Below are positions 34,262 through 41,335 of a stretch of DNA of 64,000 bases, piece after piece. The notes beneath the pieces are model-generated. The model made no database searches. It saw only the letters and a list, made by a program, of their open reading frames with translations, and was not told the origin of the DNA. Each line of letters begins with the position of its first letter. Within the stretch, counting starts at the first letter, position 1. This DNA comes from Pseudoflavonifractor capillosus. Lineage in GTDB: Bacteria; Bacillota; Clostridia; Oscillospirales; Oscillospiraceae. The stretch lies in assembly GCF_016899775.1 (NCBI RefSeq), contig NZ_JACJJE010000004.1:50130-114129 (forward strand), given 5' to 3'. The position numbers and the translations under genes are program-made.

Positions 34262-34424
34262 ACTGAATGCTGCCTCCTTTGTGTCAAATGATCGGTCCAG
34301 AACAAAAGTATGGACCTTTCCCGGGATTTGTCAAGAGAAAAGAGGAAAAATCCCCCTCTTTTTTTCCGGGGGCAGGCATACACTGGACAGGAGAAGGTGC
34401 GAAAGGGAGAGAGGGGGACGGGCT

Positions 34425-35003
34425 GTGTCGGAGCTATGGCGCATGGAGGGGGGCGGGACCCTCTCCCTGCGGGAGGAGGGGCCCAGGGTCCATCTGGAGG
34501 CGGCGCGGCCGGACGACGGCCGGGGGCTGTACAAGGCCTGGGTCCGGGGGCGGCAGGGGAGCCTGCTGCTGGGCACCCTTGTGCCGGAGGCGGGCGGGCT
34601 CCGGCTGAGGCGGACGGTGAGCCGCTCCAGCCTGGAGCAGGCGGGGTGTTGGCCGGTGACGGGGGGAAACTGCGTGCTCACCTACCCCTTTCCCGGAGCG
34701 GAGGGGGCGGGGAGCGCCTGGGCCCCAGAGTCCCGCCCGGAGCGGCTGTGCCGGGACCCCCTGGTGAAGGAGAGCCTGCGGGGCCGTTCCGGCTTTTGCG
34801 CGCGAAAAGATGGGGCGCTGTGCCTGCTGTCCGCGCCCTTCCGGCCGGAACGGCCCTTTCCCATTCCGGTTTTATTCTGTCTGGCCAGGGTGGAGCACCG
34901 GGGCGGGCGGCCCTGGCTGGTGTGGGCCTTCGACCTGGAGGGAACGCCCGTCCTGCCCCGCATAGAACCGCCGGAGGGGGGACATACTGAGGGGGCAGAC
35001 TGA
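34425..35003 (+). CDS. Hypothetical protein
   Basis: A 192-residue protein from a GTG at 34425, preceded by GAGAGGGGG. It is soluble, rich in Arg and Gly, with no signal peptide. The pattern LLLGTLVPEAGGLRLRRTV looks like a small beta-barrel; I cannot name a family. It stands upstream of two coat-like genes and may be transcribed with them. Confidence 0.6.
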   Translation: MSELWRMEGGGTLSLREEGPRVHLEAARPDDGRGLYKAWVRGRQGSLLLGTLVPEAGGLRLRRTVSRSSLEQAGCWPVTGGNCVLTYPFPGAEGAGSAWAPESRPERLCRDPLVKESLRGRSGFCARKDGALCLLSAPFRPERPFPIPVLFCLARVEHRGGRPWLVWAFDLEGTPVLPRIEPPEGGHTEGAD

Positions 35004-35038
35004 AGAAAGCCTGATTGACGCCATAAGGAGGAGATACC

Positions 35039-35224
35039 ATGCCGATTTTGACCACCAAGGAGCTGCAGGCCCTGTCCGACCAGCTGGATTTTGAGAAGGT
35101 GCTCCACTGCAAGTATCTGTCCGCCGTCCAGGAGTGCCAGGACGACGGGCTGAAGGGAAAGCTCCAGAGCATGGCGGACCAGCACCGTCAGAACTACACC
35201 ACCCTGCTGGGCTATTTGAAATAA
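35039..35224 (+). CDS. Small CotF-like spore coat protein
   Basis: A 61-residue helical protein with LDFEKVLHCKYLSAVQECQD and MADQHRQNYTTLLGYL, the ferritin-like helical pattern of CotF-type proteins in clostridia. GGAGG precedes ATG 35039. It is followed 13 bases later by a longer relative, and the pair is a common arrangement in spore formers. Confidence 0.75.
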   Translation: MPILTTKELQALSDQLDFEKVLHCKYLSAVQECQDDGLKGKLQSMADQHRQNYTTLLGYLK

Positions 35225-35237
35225 GGAGGGGAACGGG

Positions 35238-35495
35238 ATGACCGATCAGGAGCGCATCACCGATTTTCTGTGCAGCGAGAAGAAGATGGCCGCCAACTAT
35301 GACACCTTCGCCTCGGAGTGTGTCAGCATTCCCCTGCGGGACGAGTTCCTCCGCCTCTTCAACCAGAGCCACCACAGCCAGACCGAGCTCTTCCAGTTGG
35401 CCCAGGAGCGGGGATGGTACAGCCCCGAGCAGGCCCAGACCGACAAGATCGACCAGGCCTATACCAAGTATTCCAATCAGCAGCCCACCGCATGA
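35238..35495 (+). CDS. CotF-family spore coat protein
   Basis: An 85-residue helical protein: LCSEKKMAANYDTFASECVS, then LRDEFLRLFNQSHHSQTELFQ and GWYSPEQA, a typical CotF-like end. It probably sits in the spore coat and is made in the mother cell; no sporulation-sigma promoter was identified. An AAGGAGGGG site precedes ATG 35238. A duplicated terminator follows. Confidence 0.85.
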   Translation: MTDQERITDFLCSEKKMAANYDTFASECVSIPLRDEFLRLFNQSHHSQTELFQLAQERGWYSPEQAQTDKIDQAYTKYSNQQPTA

Positions 35496-35510
35496 GCGGC
35501 AGAAAACAGC

Positions 35511-35540
35511 GACGGGACGCGGCAGACGGCCGCGTCCCGT
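35511..35540 (+). terminator. Terminator palindrome of the coat genes, first copy
   Basis: GACGGGACGCGGC and its inverse around AGAC; 30 bases. Repeated at 35761-35790 with one mismatch. This copy lacks a T run because the inserted element follows. Confidence 0.75.
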
Positions 35541-35760
35541 CAACTTGTCGAACAGCCTGTGCGGAACAGAATCTGTTTGAGCATGGGCGGGGGAGCTCGA
35601 GGGGGCAGCCGCCCGCCTCGAATGGGATTGAATGCGCCGGGAGTCTTGCTGCGCAAGGCTCTCGGCGCGCGAAGCGCGGACTTTTGCGCTGCACAGCGGC
35701 GCAAAAGTAACGGCATTTTTGCAGGCTGTCGGAAAAGTCCCTGGACTTTTCCGACAGCCT
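35541..35760 (+). mobile_element. 220-bp MITE-like element, second complete copy
   Basis: Again exactly 220 bases between duplicated terminator palindromes. It starts CAACTTGTCGAACAGCCTG and ends in a perfect hairpin (GGCTGTCGGAAAAGTCC and inverse, about 35723-35760). The core GGCGGGGGAGCTCGAGG...AACGGCATTTTT matches the other copies. No protein is encoded. Confidence 0.78.
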
Positions 35761-35796
35761 GACGGGACGCGGCAGACGGCCGCGTCCTGTTTTTTG
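35761..35796 (+). terminator. Terminator palindrome of the coat genes, second copy
   Basis: Same palindrome as 35511-35540, followed by TTTTTTG, so this copy retains the full terminator. Confidence 0.8.
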
Positions 35797-35858
35797 CGCG
35801 GGCGGACCTTTCCTGGAAAAATCTCATTTCCGGGCTACTCTTTTCCACCCAATGCAGG

Positions 35859-35864
35859 TATAAT
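35859..35864 (+). promoter_or_regulatory. Possible -10 box of the M20 peptidase gene
   Basis: A perfect TATAAT lies 66 bases before the start codon; no good -35 box was found at the right distance. Confidence 0.35.
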
Positions 35865-35929
35865 AGGAAACAAAACAGGAGCCTGCCGGGATCGGCGGGG
35901 CAGACACATAGAAGGGAGAGCGGGAACCC

Positions 35930-37120
35930 ATGGAAGTACGCAGTGAGGTCCGGGCGGTCTATCCGGAGATCCAGGCCATTCGGCATAAGCTACACCGATG
36001 CCCGGAGCTGGGGCACCGGGAGGTGGAGACCACCCGGCTCATCCGGGCCTGCCTGGAGGAATACGGGGCGGAGGTGCTGGACTACGGCTTCCCCACCGGG
36101 CTGGCGGCCCGGATTCGGGGCGGACACCCCGGGAAGCTGCTGGCCCTGCGGGAGGACATCGACGCCCTGCCCATCCTGGAGAATACCGGGCTGCCCTTTG
36201 CCTCCCAGACGCCGGGGGTGTGCCACGCCTGCGGCCACGACGTCCATACCGCCGCCCTGCTGGGCTGCGCCAAGCTGCTGGCCCGGCACCGGGAGGAGCT
36301 GTGGGGAGACGTGCTGCTGATCTTCCAGTGCGGGGAGGAGACCTTTGACGGGGCGGCCGCCATGCTGAGCCAGGGCCTGTTCCGGGATGGAACGCCTGAC
36401 GCGGTGGTGGGCTTCCACTGCGCCCCCGACCTGCCCCTGGGGACCATCTCCATCCGGGAGGGGATCGCCAACGCCAGCTGCGACAGCATCCGCCTGGAGG
36501 TGACGGGGAAGGGGGGCCACGGCGCCCACCCGGAGCTGTGCGTGGACCCGGTGGTCCTCAGCGCCGGGCTGCTGATGCAGCTCCAGACCCTGGTCAGCCG
36601 GAACAACAACCCCACCGACCCGGTGGTGCTCACCTTTGGAGAGATCCACGGCGGCACCGCCCCCAATATTATTCCCAATACCGTCACCCTCCGGGGGACC
36701 CTGCGCACCCTGGACAACCAGGTGCGGCGTCAGCACCTGGAGGCCATCGCCCGGATCGGGGAGGACTTCTGCCGGACCTTCGGCGGGAGCTGCACGGCGG
36801 CGGTGGAGCTGGGCGTCCCCCCGCTGGTCACCGACCCGGAGAGCTGCCGGCTGCTGCACCGGGCGGCGGACCGGGTGCTGGGACCGGACTGCGTGGAGAC
36901 GGGCCGGGCCCCGTCCATGGGGTCGGACGACTTCTCCTGCCTGCTGGAGGAGTGCGGAAACCGGGGAGTGCAGTTCCAGCTTGGCACCGCCCAGGAGGGG
37001 CTTCCCCAGAGCGGCCTGGGGCTCCATGTGGCGGAGAACATCTTCCCCGACGAGGCGCTGCTCCCGGGGATTGCCCTGCTGACCCAGTTCGCTCTGGACG
37101 ATCTGTCGCCAAACAGGTGA
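35930..37120 (+). CDS. M20-family amidohydrolase / peptidase
   Basis: A 396-residue metal-dependent amidohydrolase of the M20D group (hippurate, indole-acetyl-amino-acid and N-acyl-amino-acid hydrolases). Metal ligands are visible: CHACGHDVHTAALLG (Cys, His and Asp-His, about 97-111) and the GEETFDGAAAM glutamates (about 138). A dimerisation domain with GKGGHGAHPELCVDPV (about 189-204) follows, and MGSDDFSCLLE near 330. AAGGGAG precedes ATG 35930. It is the last chromosomal-style gene before the AT-rich block. Confidence 0.92.
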   Translation: MEVRSEVRAVYPEIQAIRHKLHRCPELGHREVETTRLIRACLEEYGAEVLDYGFPTGLAARIRGGHPGKLLALREDIDALPILENTGLPFASQTPGVCHACGHDVHTAALLGCAKLLARHREELWGDVLLIFQCGEETFDGAAAMLSQGLFRDGTPDAVVGFHCAPDLPLGTISIREGIANASCDSIRLEVTGKGGHGAHPELCVDPVVLSAGLLMQLQTLVSRNNNPTDPVVLTFGEIHGGTAPNIIPNTVTLRGTLRTLDNQVRRQHLEAIARIGEDFCRTFGGSCTAAVELGVPPLVTDPESCRLLHRAADRVLGPDCVETGRAPSMGSDDFSCLLEECGNRGVQFQLGTAQEGLPQSGLGLHVAENIFPDEALLPGIALLTQFALDDLSPNR

Positions 37121-37280
37121 GAAGGCCCTTTTCAAGATAAGCAGTGATAGTCTAAACTCTGGTGGTTTTACCAAATAGCAGGGCTTAACAGAGAGAGGCA
37201 CGGGGAAGTAATTTATTGTGCTTTGAGAAAAACGTTTTGATATTGTGTTGTAATTTGAATCACGGTTGGTGTGATGATAC

Positions 37281-37817
37281 ATGAATAGTCTAATTGAGAG
37301 TATTAAAATGATAATGCAGCAAAAAGGCATTCAACCGAGAAAAGCGGTTGAAATAAGCGCCATAAAAGATGCGGAATCAAAATTACAAATAACATTTCCA
37401 AGTGAGTATGTTAAATTCCTTACAGAAGTTGGAGACGGTTGGGACAGGTATTTTAATAATAACCATTGGTATCCAGAAATGAAGTCTTTTAGAACCGTAA
37501 TTGATGATAATGAATTTTTGGCCAAAGAATTTTTATATACGGAACCTTGGATCTGGGAAGATAATGATACAAATCCCCTGCCCAATGAATCAGATGAGGA
37601 ATGGAATCAAAGAGTCGATCGCCTACTTCTACCAGTTCAATATGGAAATATAGCGCTTATCTGTACAGGAGATGGAGGAAGTTTAAACCTAATTCTGACA
37701 GGAAATGAAAGAGGTAATATGTGGTTTTTTTCTGATATAGGAATATTTCCTTGTTATGCGCCTAATACATTTCTTAAATTTGTGGAATCTTGGTTAACTG
37801 GAAAACAAATTTATTGA
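37281..37817 (+). CDS. SMI1/KNR4 (SUKH) family protein, possible toxin immunity
   Basis: A 178-residue AT-rich gene, unlike the GC-rich genes before it. The SUKH pattern is clear: an N-terminal helix, then AESKLQITFPSEYVKFLTEVGDG, a central FRTVIDDNEFLAKEF, and late YGNIALICTGDGGSLNLILTG with VESWLTGKQ. Such proteins often neutralise nuclease toxins of contact-dependent systems. No toxin is next to it. No strong ribosome site. It lies left of the integrated element, so it is an orphan of another transfer. Confidence 0.8.
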   Translation: MNSLIESIKMIMQQKGIQPRKAVEISAIKDAESKLQITFPSEYVKFLTEVGDGWDRYFNNNHWYPEMKSFRTVIDDNEFLAKEFLYTEPWIWEDNDTNPLPNESDEEWNQRVDRLLLPVQYGNIALICTGDGGSLNLILTGNERGNMWFFSDIGIFPCYAPNTFLKFVESWLTGKQIY

Positions 37818-38342
37818 TTTTACGGAAACTGGGTGTCATAGTTTAGAAGTTATGGCAACACCTCATAATGAAGAAAAGTAGAGCTTACAAAAGGAGAAAC
37901 GGGAAGAAGTAATTTATGTTTTAACAGCTTGCGTAATAGGTGCTGTAATCATTTGCTACGTACCTTATTTCTTTCACTTGCTCTTAAATTGAGCGGAAAG
38001 GAGCGAACCACCAAAACAAGGGCAGGAGCAAAAGCCGCACGCACTTTGAATCAGCAGTTAGATTTTCCATTAAAACGACGGAAATTTTTAAGCTTCACGG
38101 CAATCCCAACGTTTTTTTAGATGGGAGGGTAAGGACCGGGGCTTGCAAGGGACTGGAAAATCCGATATAATAAACAGGCATGATAAAAAATCCCCGCAGA
38201 AAAGAGGAACTGCTGTGAAATTAGGAATCGGTGGATAATCGGCCTTTTCATATCTCAATACACCTTCATAAAGCTCAATATTTCCCATATTTACGAACTT
38301 TTCCGTTACATAAGTCCATGCATCTACATATACTTTCATGAC
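37818..38342. other. AT-rich remnant region left of the element
   Basis: About 525 bases with no intact gene. A short hydrophobic stretch near 37910-37990 and a leftward 83-codon frame ending at 38088 (start 38339, MKVYVDAWTYVTEKFV) look like gene fragments. It holds a strong promoter (38143-38171). Confidence 0.55.
38143..38171 (+). promoter_or_regulatory. Strong orphan promoter
   Basis: TTGCAA (38143-38148), exactly 17 bases, TATAAT (38166-38171). It points to the left end of the element; only a 12-codon frame follows before 38343. Confidence 0.6.
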
Positions 38343-38365
38343 AAATTGGTGCGGAATTGGTGCGG
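38343..38365. repeat. Left attachment repeat (attL)
   Basis: 23 bases identical to 54118-54140; each contains two TTGGTGCGG units 11 bases apart. Confidence 0.85.
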
Positions 38366-38447
38366 AGTGTGGGTATCAACATTCGGGAAGCGGGTTCATC
38401 ACGACAGATTATTTGTTAAAAATGAAAGCTGTAAGGAGATTAACGCT

Positions 38448-38696
38448 GTGAACCATTTACTATCCTGTGAATTCAATATCGACACTGCTTGTGTCGAGTT
38501 AAAATATGTCGATGGCAGCATGATTTCCATTGATACCATCGCCATGGAGAATGAAGTGGCCGACAATATGTATGAACGCTCTGAGCTGGACTGGCTGCTT
38601 TATAACGCTCCTGCTGAGTATGCGGACCTGGTACTGAACGGTGATCCCGTAAAATATCTGAAAACTGTGACCGTATATAAACCATTTGAGAATTGA
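38448..38696 (+). CDS. DUF6061-like small protein
   Basis: An 82-residue protein from a GTG at 38448 after TAAGGAG. The sequence has INTACVELKYVDGS-like beta strands, then NMYERSELDWLLYNAPAEYADLVLNG, which I associate with DUF6061 proteins found on clostridial mobile elements; function unknown. The open frame extends left across the attachment repeat, which is unlikely to be coding. Confidence 0.65.
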   Translation: MNHLLSCEFNIDTACVELKYVDGSMISIDTIAMENEVADNMYERSELDWLLYNAPAEYADLVLNGDPVKYLKTVTVYKPFEN

Positions 38697-38706
38697 TAGA
38701 TAAGAC

Positions 38707-38862
38707 AAGACGGGTAACTTCTTCTGGACCTACGAGCGGATCTCACCGCAAAAGCTGCGGTTCACCGCGACCTACTTCCCCGGAGCCTCGGAATTTGACC
38801 CCCAGCCCAGCGAAAAGCAACTGGAAAAAGAGGAACTCATTGCCCGCGACGGGTGGAGACGG
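38707..38862 (+). pseudogene. Fragment of a DUF2812-like protein
   Basis: About 50 codons read NFFWTYERISPQKLRFTATY then FPGASEFDP..., resembling an inner part of DUF2812 membrane-associated proteins. It has no start and joins directly to the next fragment at about 38853. Identification is tentative. Confidence 0.5.
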
Positions 38863-39161
38863 TATGTCTTTTGTTCAAACTTAATTCAAAGGAACATATC
38901 GAGGTCGAGTTGGATATGGACGAGCTGGATCTGACAACAGTGGAGAGCAAGGCCACTTATGAAGAAATCAAGGAGTATGTGCCGGAAAAGTACGGCCTGA
39001 AGGTGTCCAGCCTGTATATCTCACAGATCAAGCGAAAGTGCGGTCTGGATATTGGCCAAAACTATAATCTATCGAAGAAGGAAGATGCCAAAGTGCCGCA
39101 GTGCCCGCTGGAAAAAGAAGCGGCGATTATGGATGCACTAAAGCATTTTAAAATGATTTAG
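38853..39161 (+). pseudogene. C-terminal fragment of an RlmD-like 23S rRNA methyltransferase
   Basis: 102 codons from VETVCLLFKLNSKEHIEVEL to EAAIMDALKHFKMI. This matches the C-terminal extension that many clostridial RumA/RlmD-type methyltransferases carry after their HVETV end. The catalytic part is absent, so it cannot methylate. The fragment may be carried by the element as recombination debris. Confidence 0.65.
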
Positions 39162-39195
39162 CAGGCGCTAAATAATAGATTCAATATAAAATCGA

Positions 39196-39233
39196 CAATA
39201 CTCCGCCCAAAGTATACTTTGGGCGGAGTATTG
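39196..39233 (-). terminator. Terminator of the defence operon
   Basis: A perfect 38-base palindrome (arms of 19) beginning one base after the stop of the ATPase gene. Little T run follows, but the stem is very stable. Confidence 0.7.
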
Positions 39234-39234
39234 T

Positions 39235-41304
39235 TTAGGATATAGAATCTATTTCTGTTTGAATTGCGGACAAAAAGGCTTCTAATAGCTTTTGTTGAAT
39301 CACAAACCGTTGTTCTTCAAAGTCGGTAACGCCAGCTGTATCCTCGTTCCAAAATTCTTTATACTTCTTAGCGACATCGGGGTTTAGTTCTAGGTGGTCG
39401 CTAGAATGGCGATAAACCTTTATTCGATGTAGTACGTCAAACAAAGCCGGATATGTTGACTTGATTTCATTCCAGAAATATTTCTTTTTCCCCAATGATT
39501 TGCCGTATTTTTCGATTGACTCAACGAAGCAACGATTACAAATATTGAAGAAATTTTCAAATTCTGGCTCGTTAGACACTGGTCCTACATTTACGAATCT
39601 ATCTGCCTCGGGGAAAGAGTTTTCGCCAAAAAGTTTGCACGTTCCTGCATTAGATATTGCTGTTTCCAGTTGACGCAAATCACGTATAATTGACTTCACA
39701 CGCTGTGCGACCCATTGATTTCGTTTTTCAAGAGGAACAATTCGATATAGGGTTGTTCTCTTTTCCCTCTTGGCTAATTCCATAGCTACGTATCTGCCAG
39801 CCACAGGCATTTTAACATATGGCAACTTTCCATTCTCACGACCAACTAAGCCATAACTGTACAGATGTTTTGTATACTCTGTAATTGCAGATAACTCCAC
39901 AAAATCCGATGTTTGTCCAGAAGCTAGCAACTCAAACATCTCATACTCTTCAGGGTAGAATTTTTGGATTTCTGAGACAATATGACGGAAATAGTAAGCT
40001 AATTCTACATCAATATCATCTTGTAGCTTTTTTAAGTTATCTGCCGTAACCGTAATGGGGCGTTTATCTGGATCATTATATTGACGATTAATGTAGCTAC
40101 ACGCTAGGCGCAGAAGCATAGGATGTCCATTAAATTGATCGTATAAAAGTTTCACGGAATCAAATTCAAATTTGATACCCATTCTGCGCCCTAAAGTCCG
40201 AATCATAGTTCTCGCTTCATCTTCAGATAATCCATGTAAATACTCCGATTGCACTATACTAAATAGCGGATTTTGAACGCCATTAACTGTATCGATTTCT
40301 GTAACACTTGGGTTAACACCAGATAATATGAACACCAGATTCCGATGAAGGCTTTGAACAGACCAAATTGTTTGCCAAAAGTCTATAAATTCCGTCTTCC
40401 AGTGTTCATCAAGCGGAGATTTGAACGAAATATATTCGATTTCGTCAAACATAATAATAATCTTTTTGTTCTTGTCTGATGCTGTTTTCACAACATATCG
40501 AAAACTCTTAATGATGTTTTGTTCATCATATTCTTTTCTAATGCGTATTTTTAATCGTTTGGCTATATTGCTACATATTTCTCCAAGGAGTTCGTTCCAG
40601 TGAAGTTTTCTGTATGATGGAGACTTACAATCATAAAAAAATACAAACCCAAGATGCTGTTCCCGAATAATTCGATCAATCTTAAACAAAAAGGATGTTT
40701 TACCTGTTTTGCGTAGCCCAAAGATACCTCGGTTTTCGCATCGGCGAATCGCATCAATGTATCGTGCAGCAATTTGGTGCCGCCCAAAAAAGGAAGCCTC
40801 GTCTCTAATCGGAAGAGTATAGCCAAACAAATCTACGTCATAAAAGTTTTTCGTTAAGATTTTTCTAACATACCAGTTATCGCTAGTACTTGAAATTAAA
40901 TCAGAATATAAAAAGGGAACTAGCGAACGAGATTTTTCCTCAGAAAAAGACATTATTCCTGCATAATTTTGTATTGCAGGATCTTTGGAAACCATAAAAA
41001 AGTTAAGTGTATCTATTCGGTTCATGTATGGGAACATTTTAAACAGCATATTTGCAGCCTGTAGAGCGCGTGGCTCTAAAGTATCAAAAGGCGAATATAC
41101 TAATAAAATTTCTTTCTCCAGGCCAAAAGCTTCTTTCATAAAGTCTTCTGGCTTTATCATATATGAAAAGATTGTAGTGTTATTAATGGACTTCACTTCT
41201 GCATAATTTATGTCGAAACCGTTTAGGAAAGGCTTCAGGATACTTTCTTGCTCAGGATGTTCGGCCAGAAAGAGATTCATTATTTCTGATTTAATGGTTC
41301 CCAT
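39235..41304 (-). CDS. AAA/STAND-like ATPase with C-terminal HEPN-type domain, candidate defence effector
   Basis: A 689-residue protein. Residues 1-170 are a domain I do not recognise. FFGRHQIAARY (172-182) opens an ATPase: Walker A GLRKTGKTS (196-204), Walker B KIIIMFDEIE (281-290), then sensor and winged-helix-like parts (PMLLRLACSY). The C-terminal 150 residues are helical and contain RHSSDH (632-637), the R-x4-H signature of HEPN ribonucleases, in a setting like Swt1-type HEPN. The gene is more AT-rich than its neighbours. It starts 31 bases after the Res gene, with TTGGAGG, so it is the last gene of the R-M operon. A sensor ATPase that fires an RNase on infection is the inference. Confidence 0.7.
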   Translation of the reverse strand: MGTIKSEIMNLFLAEHPEQESILKPFLNGFDINYAEVKSINNTTIFSYMIKPEDFMKEAFGLEKEILLVYSPFDTLEPRALQAANMLFKMFPYMNRIDTLNFFMVSKDPAIQNYAGIMSFSEEKSRSLVPFLYSDLISSTSDNWYVRKILTKNFYDVDLFGYTLPIRDEASFFGRHQIAARYIDAIRRCENRGIFGLRKTGKTSFLFKIDRIIREQHLGFVFFYDCKSPSYRKLHWNELLGEICSNIAKRLKIRIRKEYDEQNIIKSFRYVVKTASDKNKKIIIMFDEIEYISFKSPLDEHWKTEFIDFWQTIWSVQSLHRNLVFILSGVNPSVTEIDTVNGVQNPLFSIVQSEYLHGLSEDEARTMIRTLGRRMGIKFEFDSVKLLYDQFNGHPMLLRLACSYINRQYNDPDKRPITVTADNLKKLQDDIDVELAYYFRHIVSEIQKFYPEEYEMFELLASGQTSDFVELSAITEYTKHLYSYGLVGRENGKLPYVKMPVAGRYVAMELAKREKRTTLYRIVPLEKRNQWVAQRVKSIIRDLRQLETAISNAGTCKLFGENSFPEADRFVNVGPVSNEPEFENFFNICNRCFVESIEKYGKSLGKKKYFWNEIKSTYPALFDVLHRIKVYRHSSDHLELNPDVAKKYKEFWNEDTAGVTDFEEQRFVIQQKLLEAFLSAIQTEIDSIS

Positions 41305-41335
41305 TATTTAAACCTCCAACATATATTTTGGGGTG

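Noticed and set aside
38215..38240. A second ychF start, since GAAATTAGGAATCGG resembles the ychF 5' end
   Set aside because: The frame ends after seven codons and the likeness is about 15 bases, within chance for this length.
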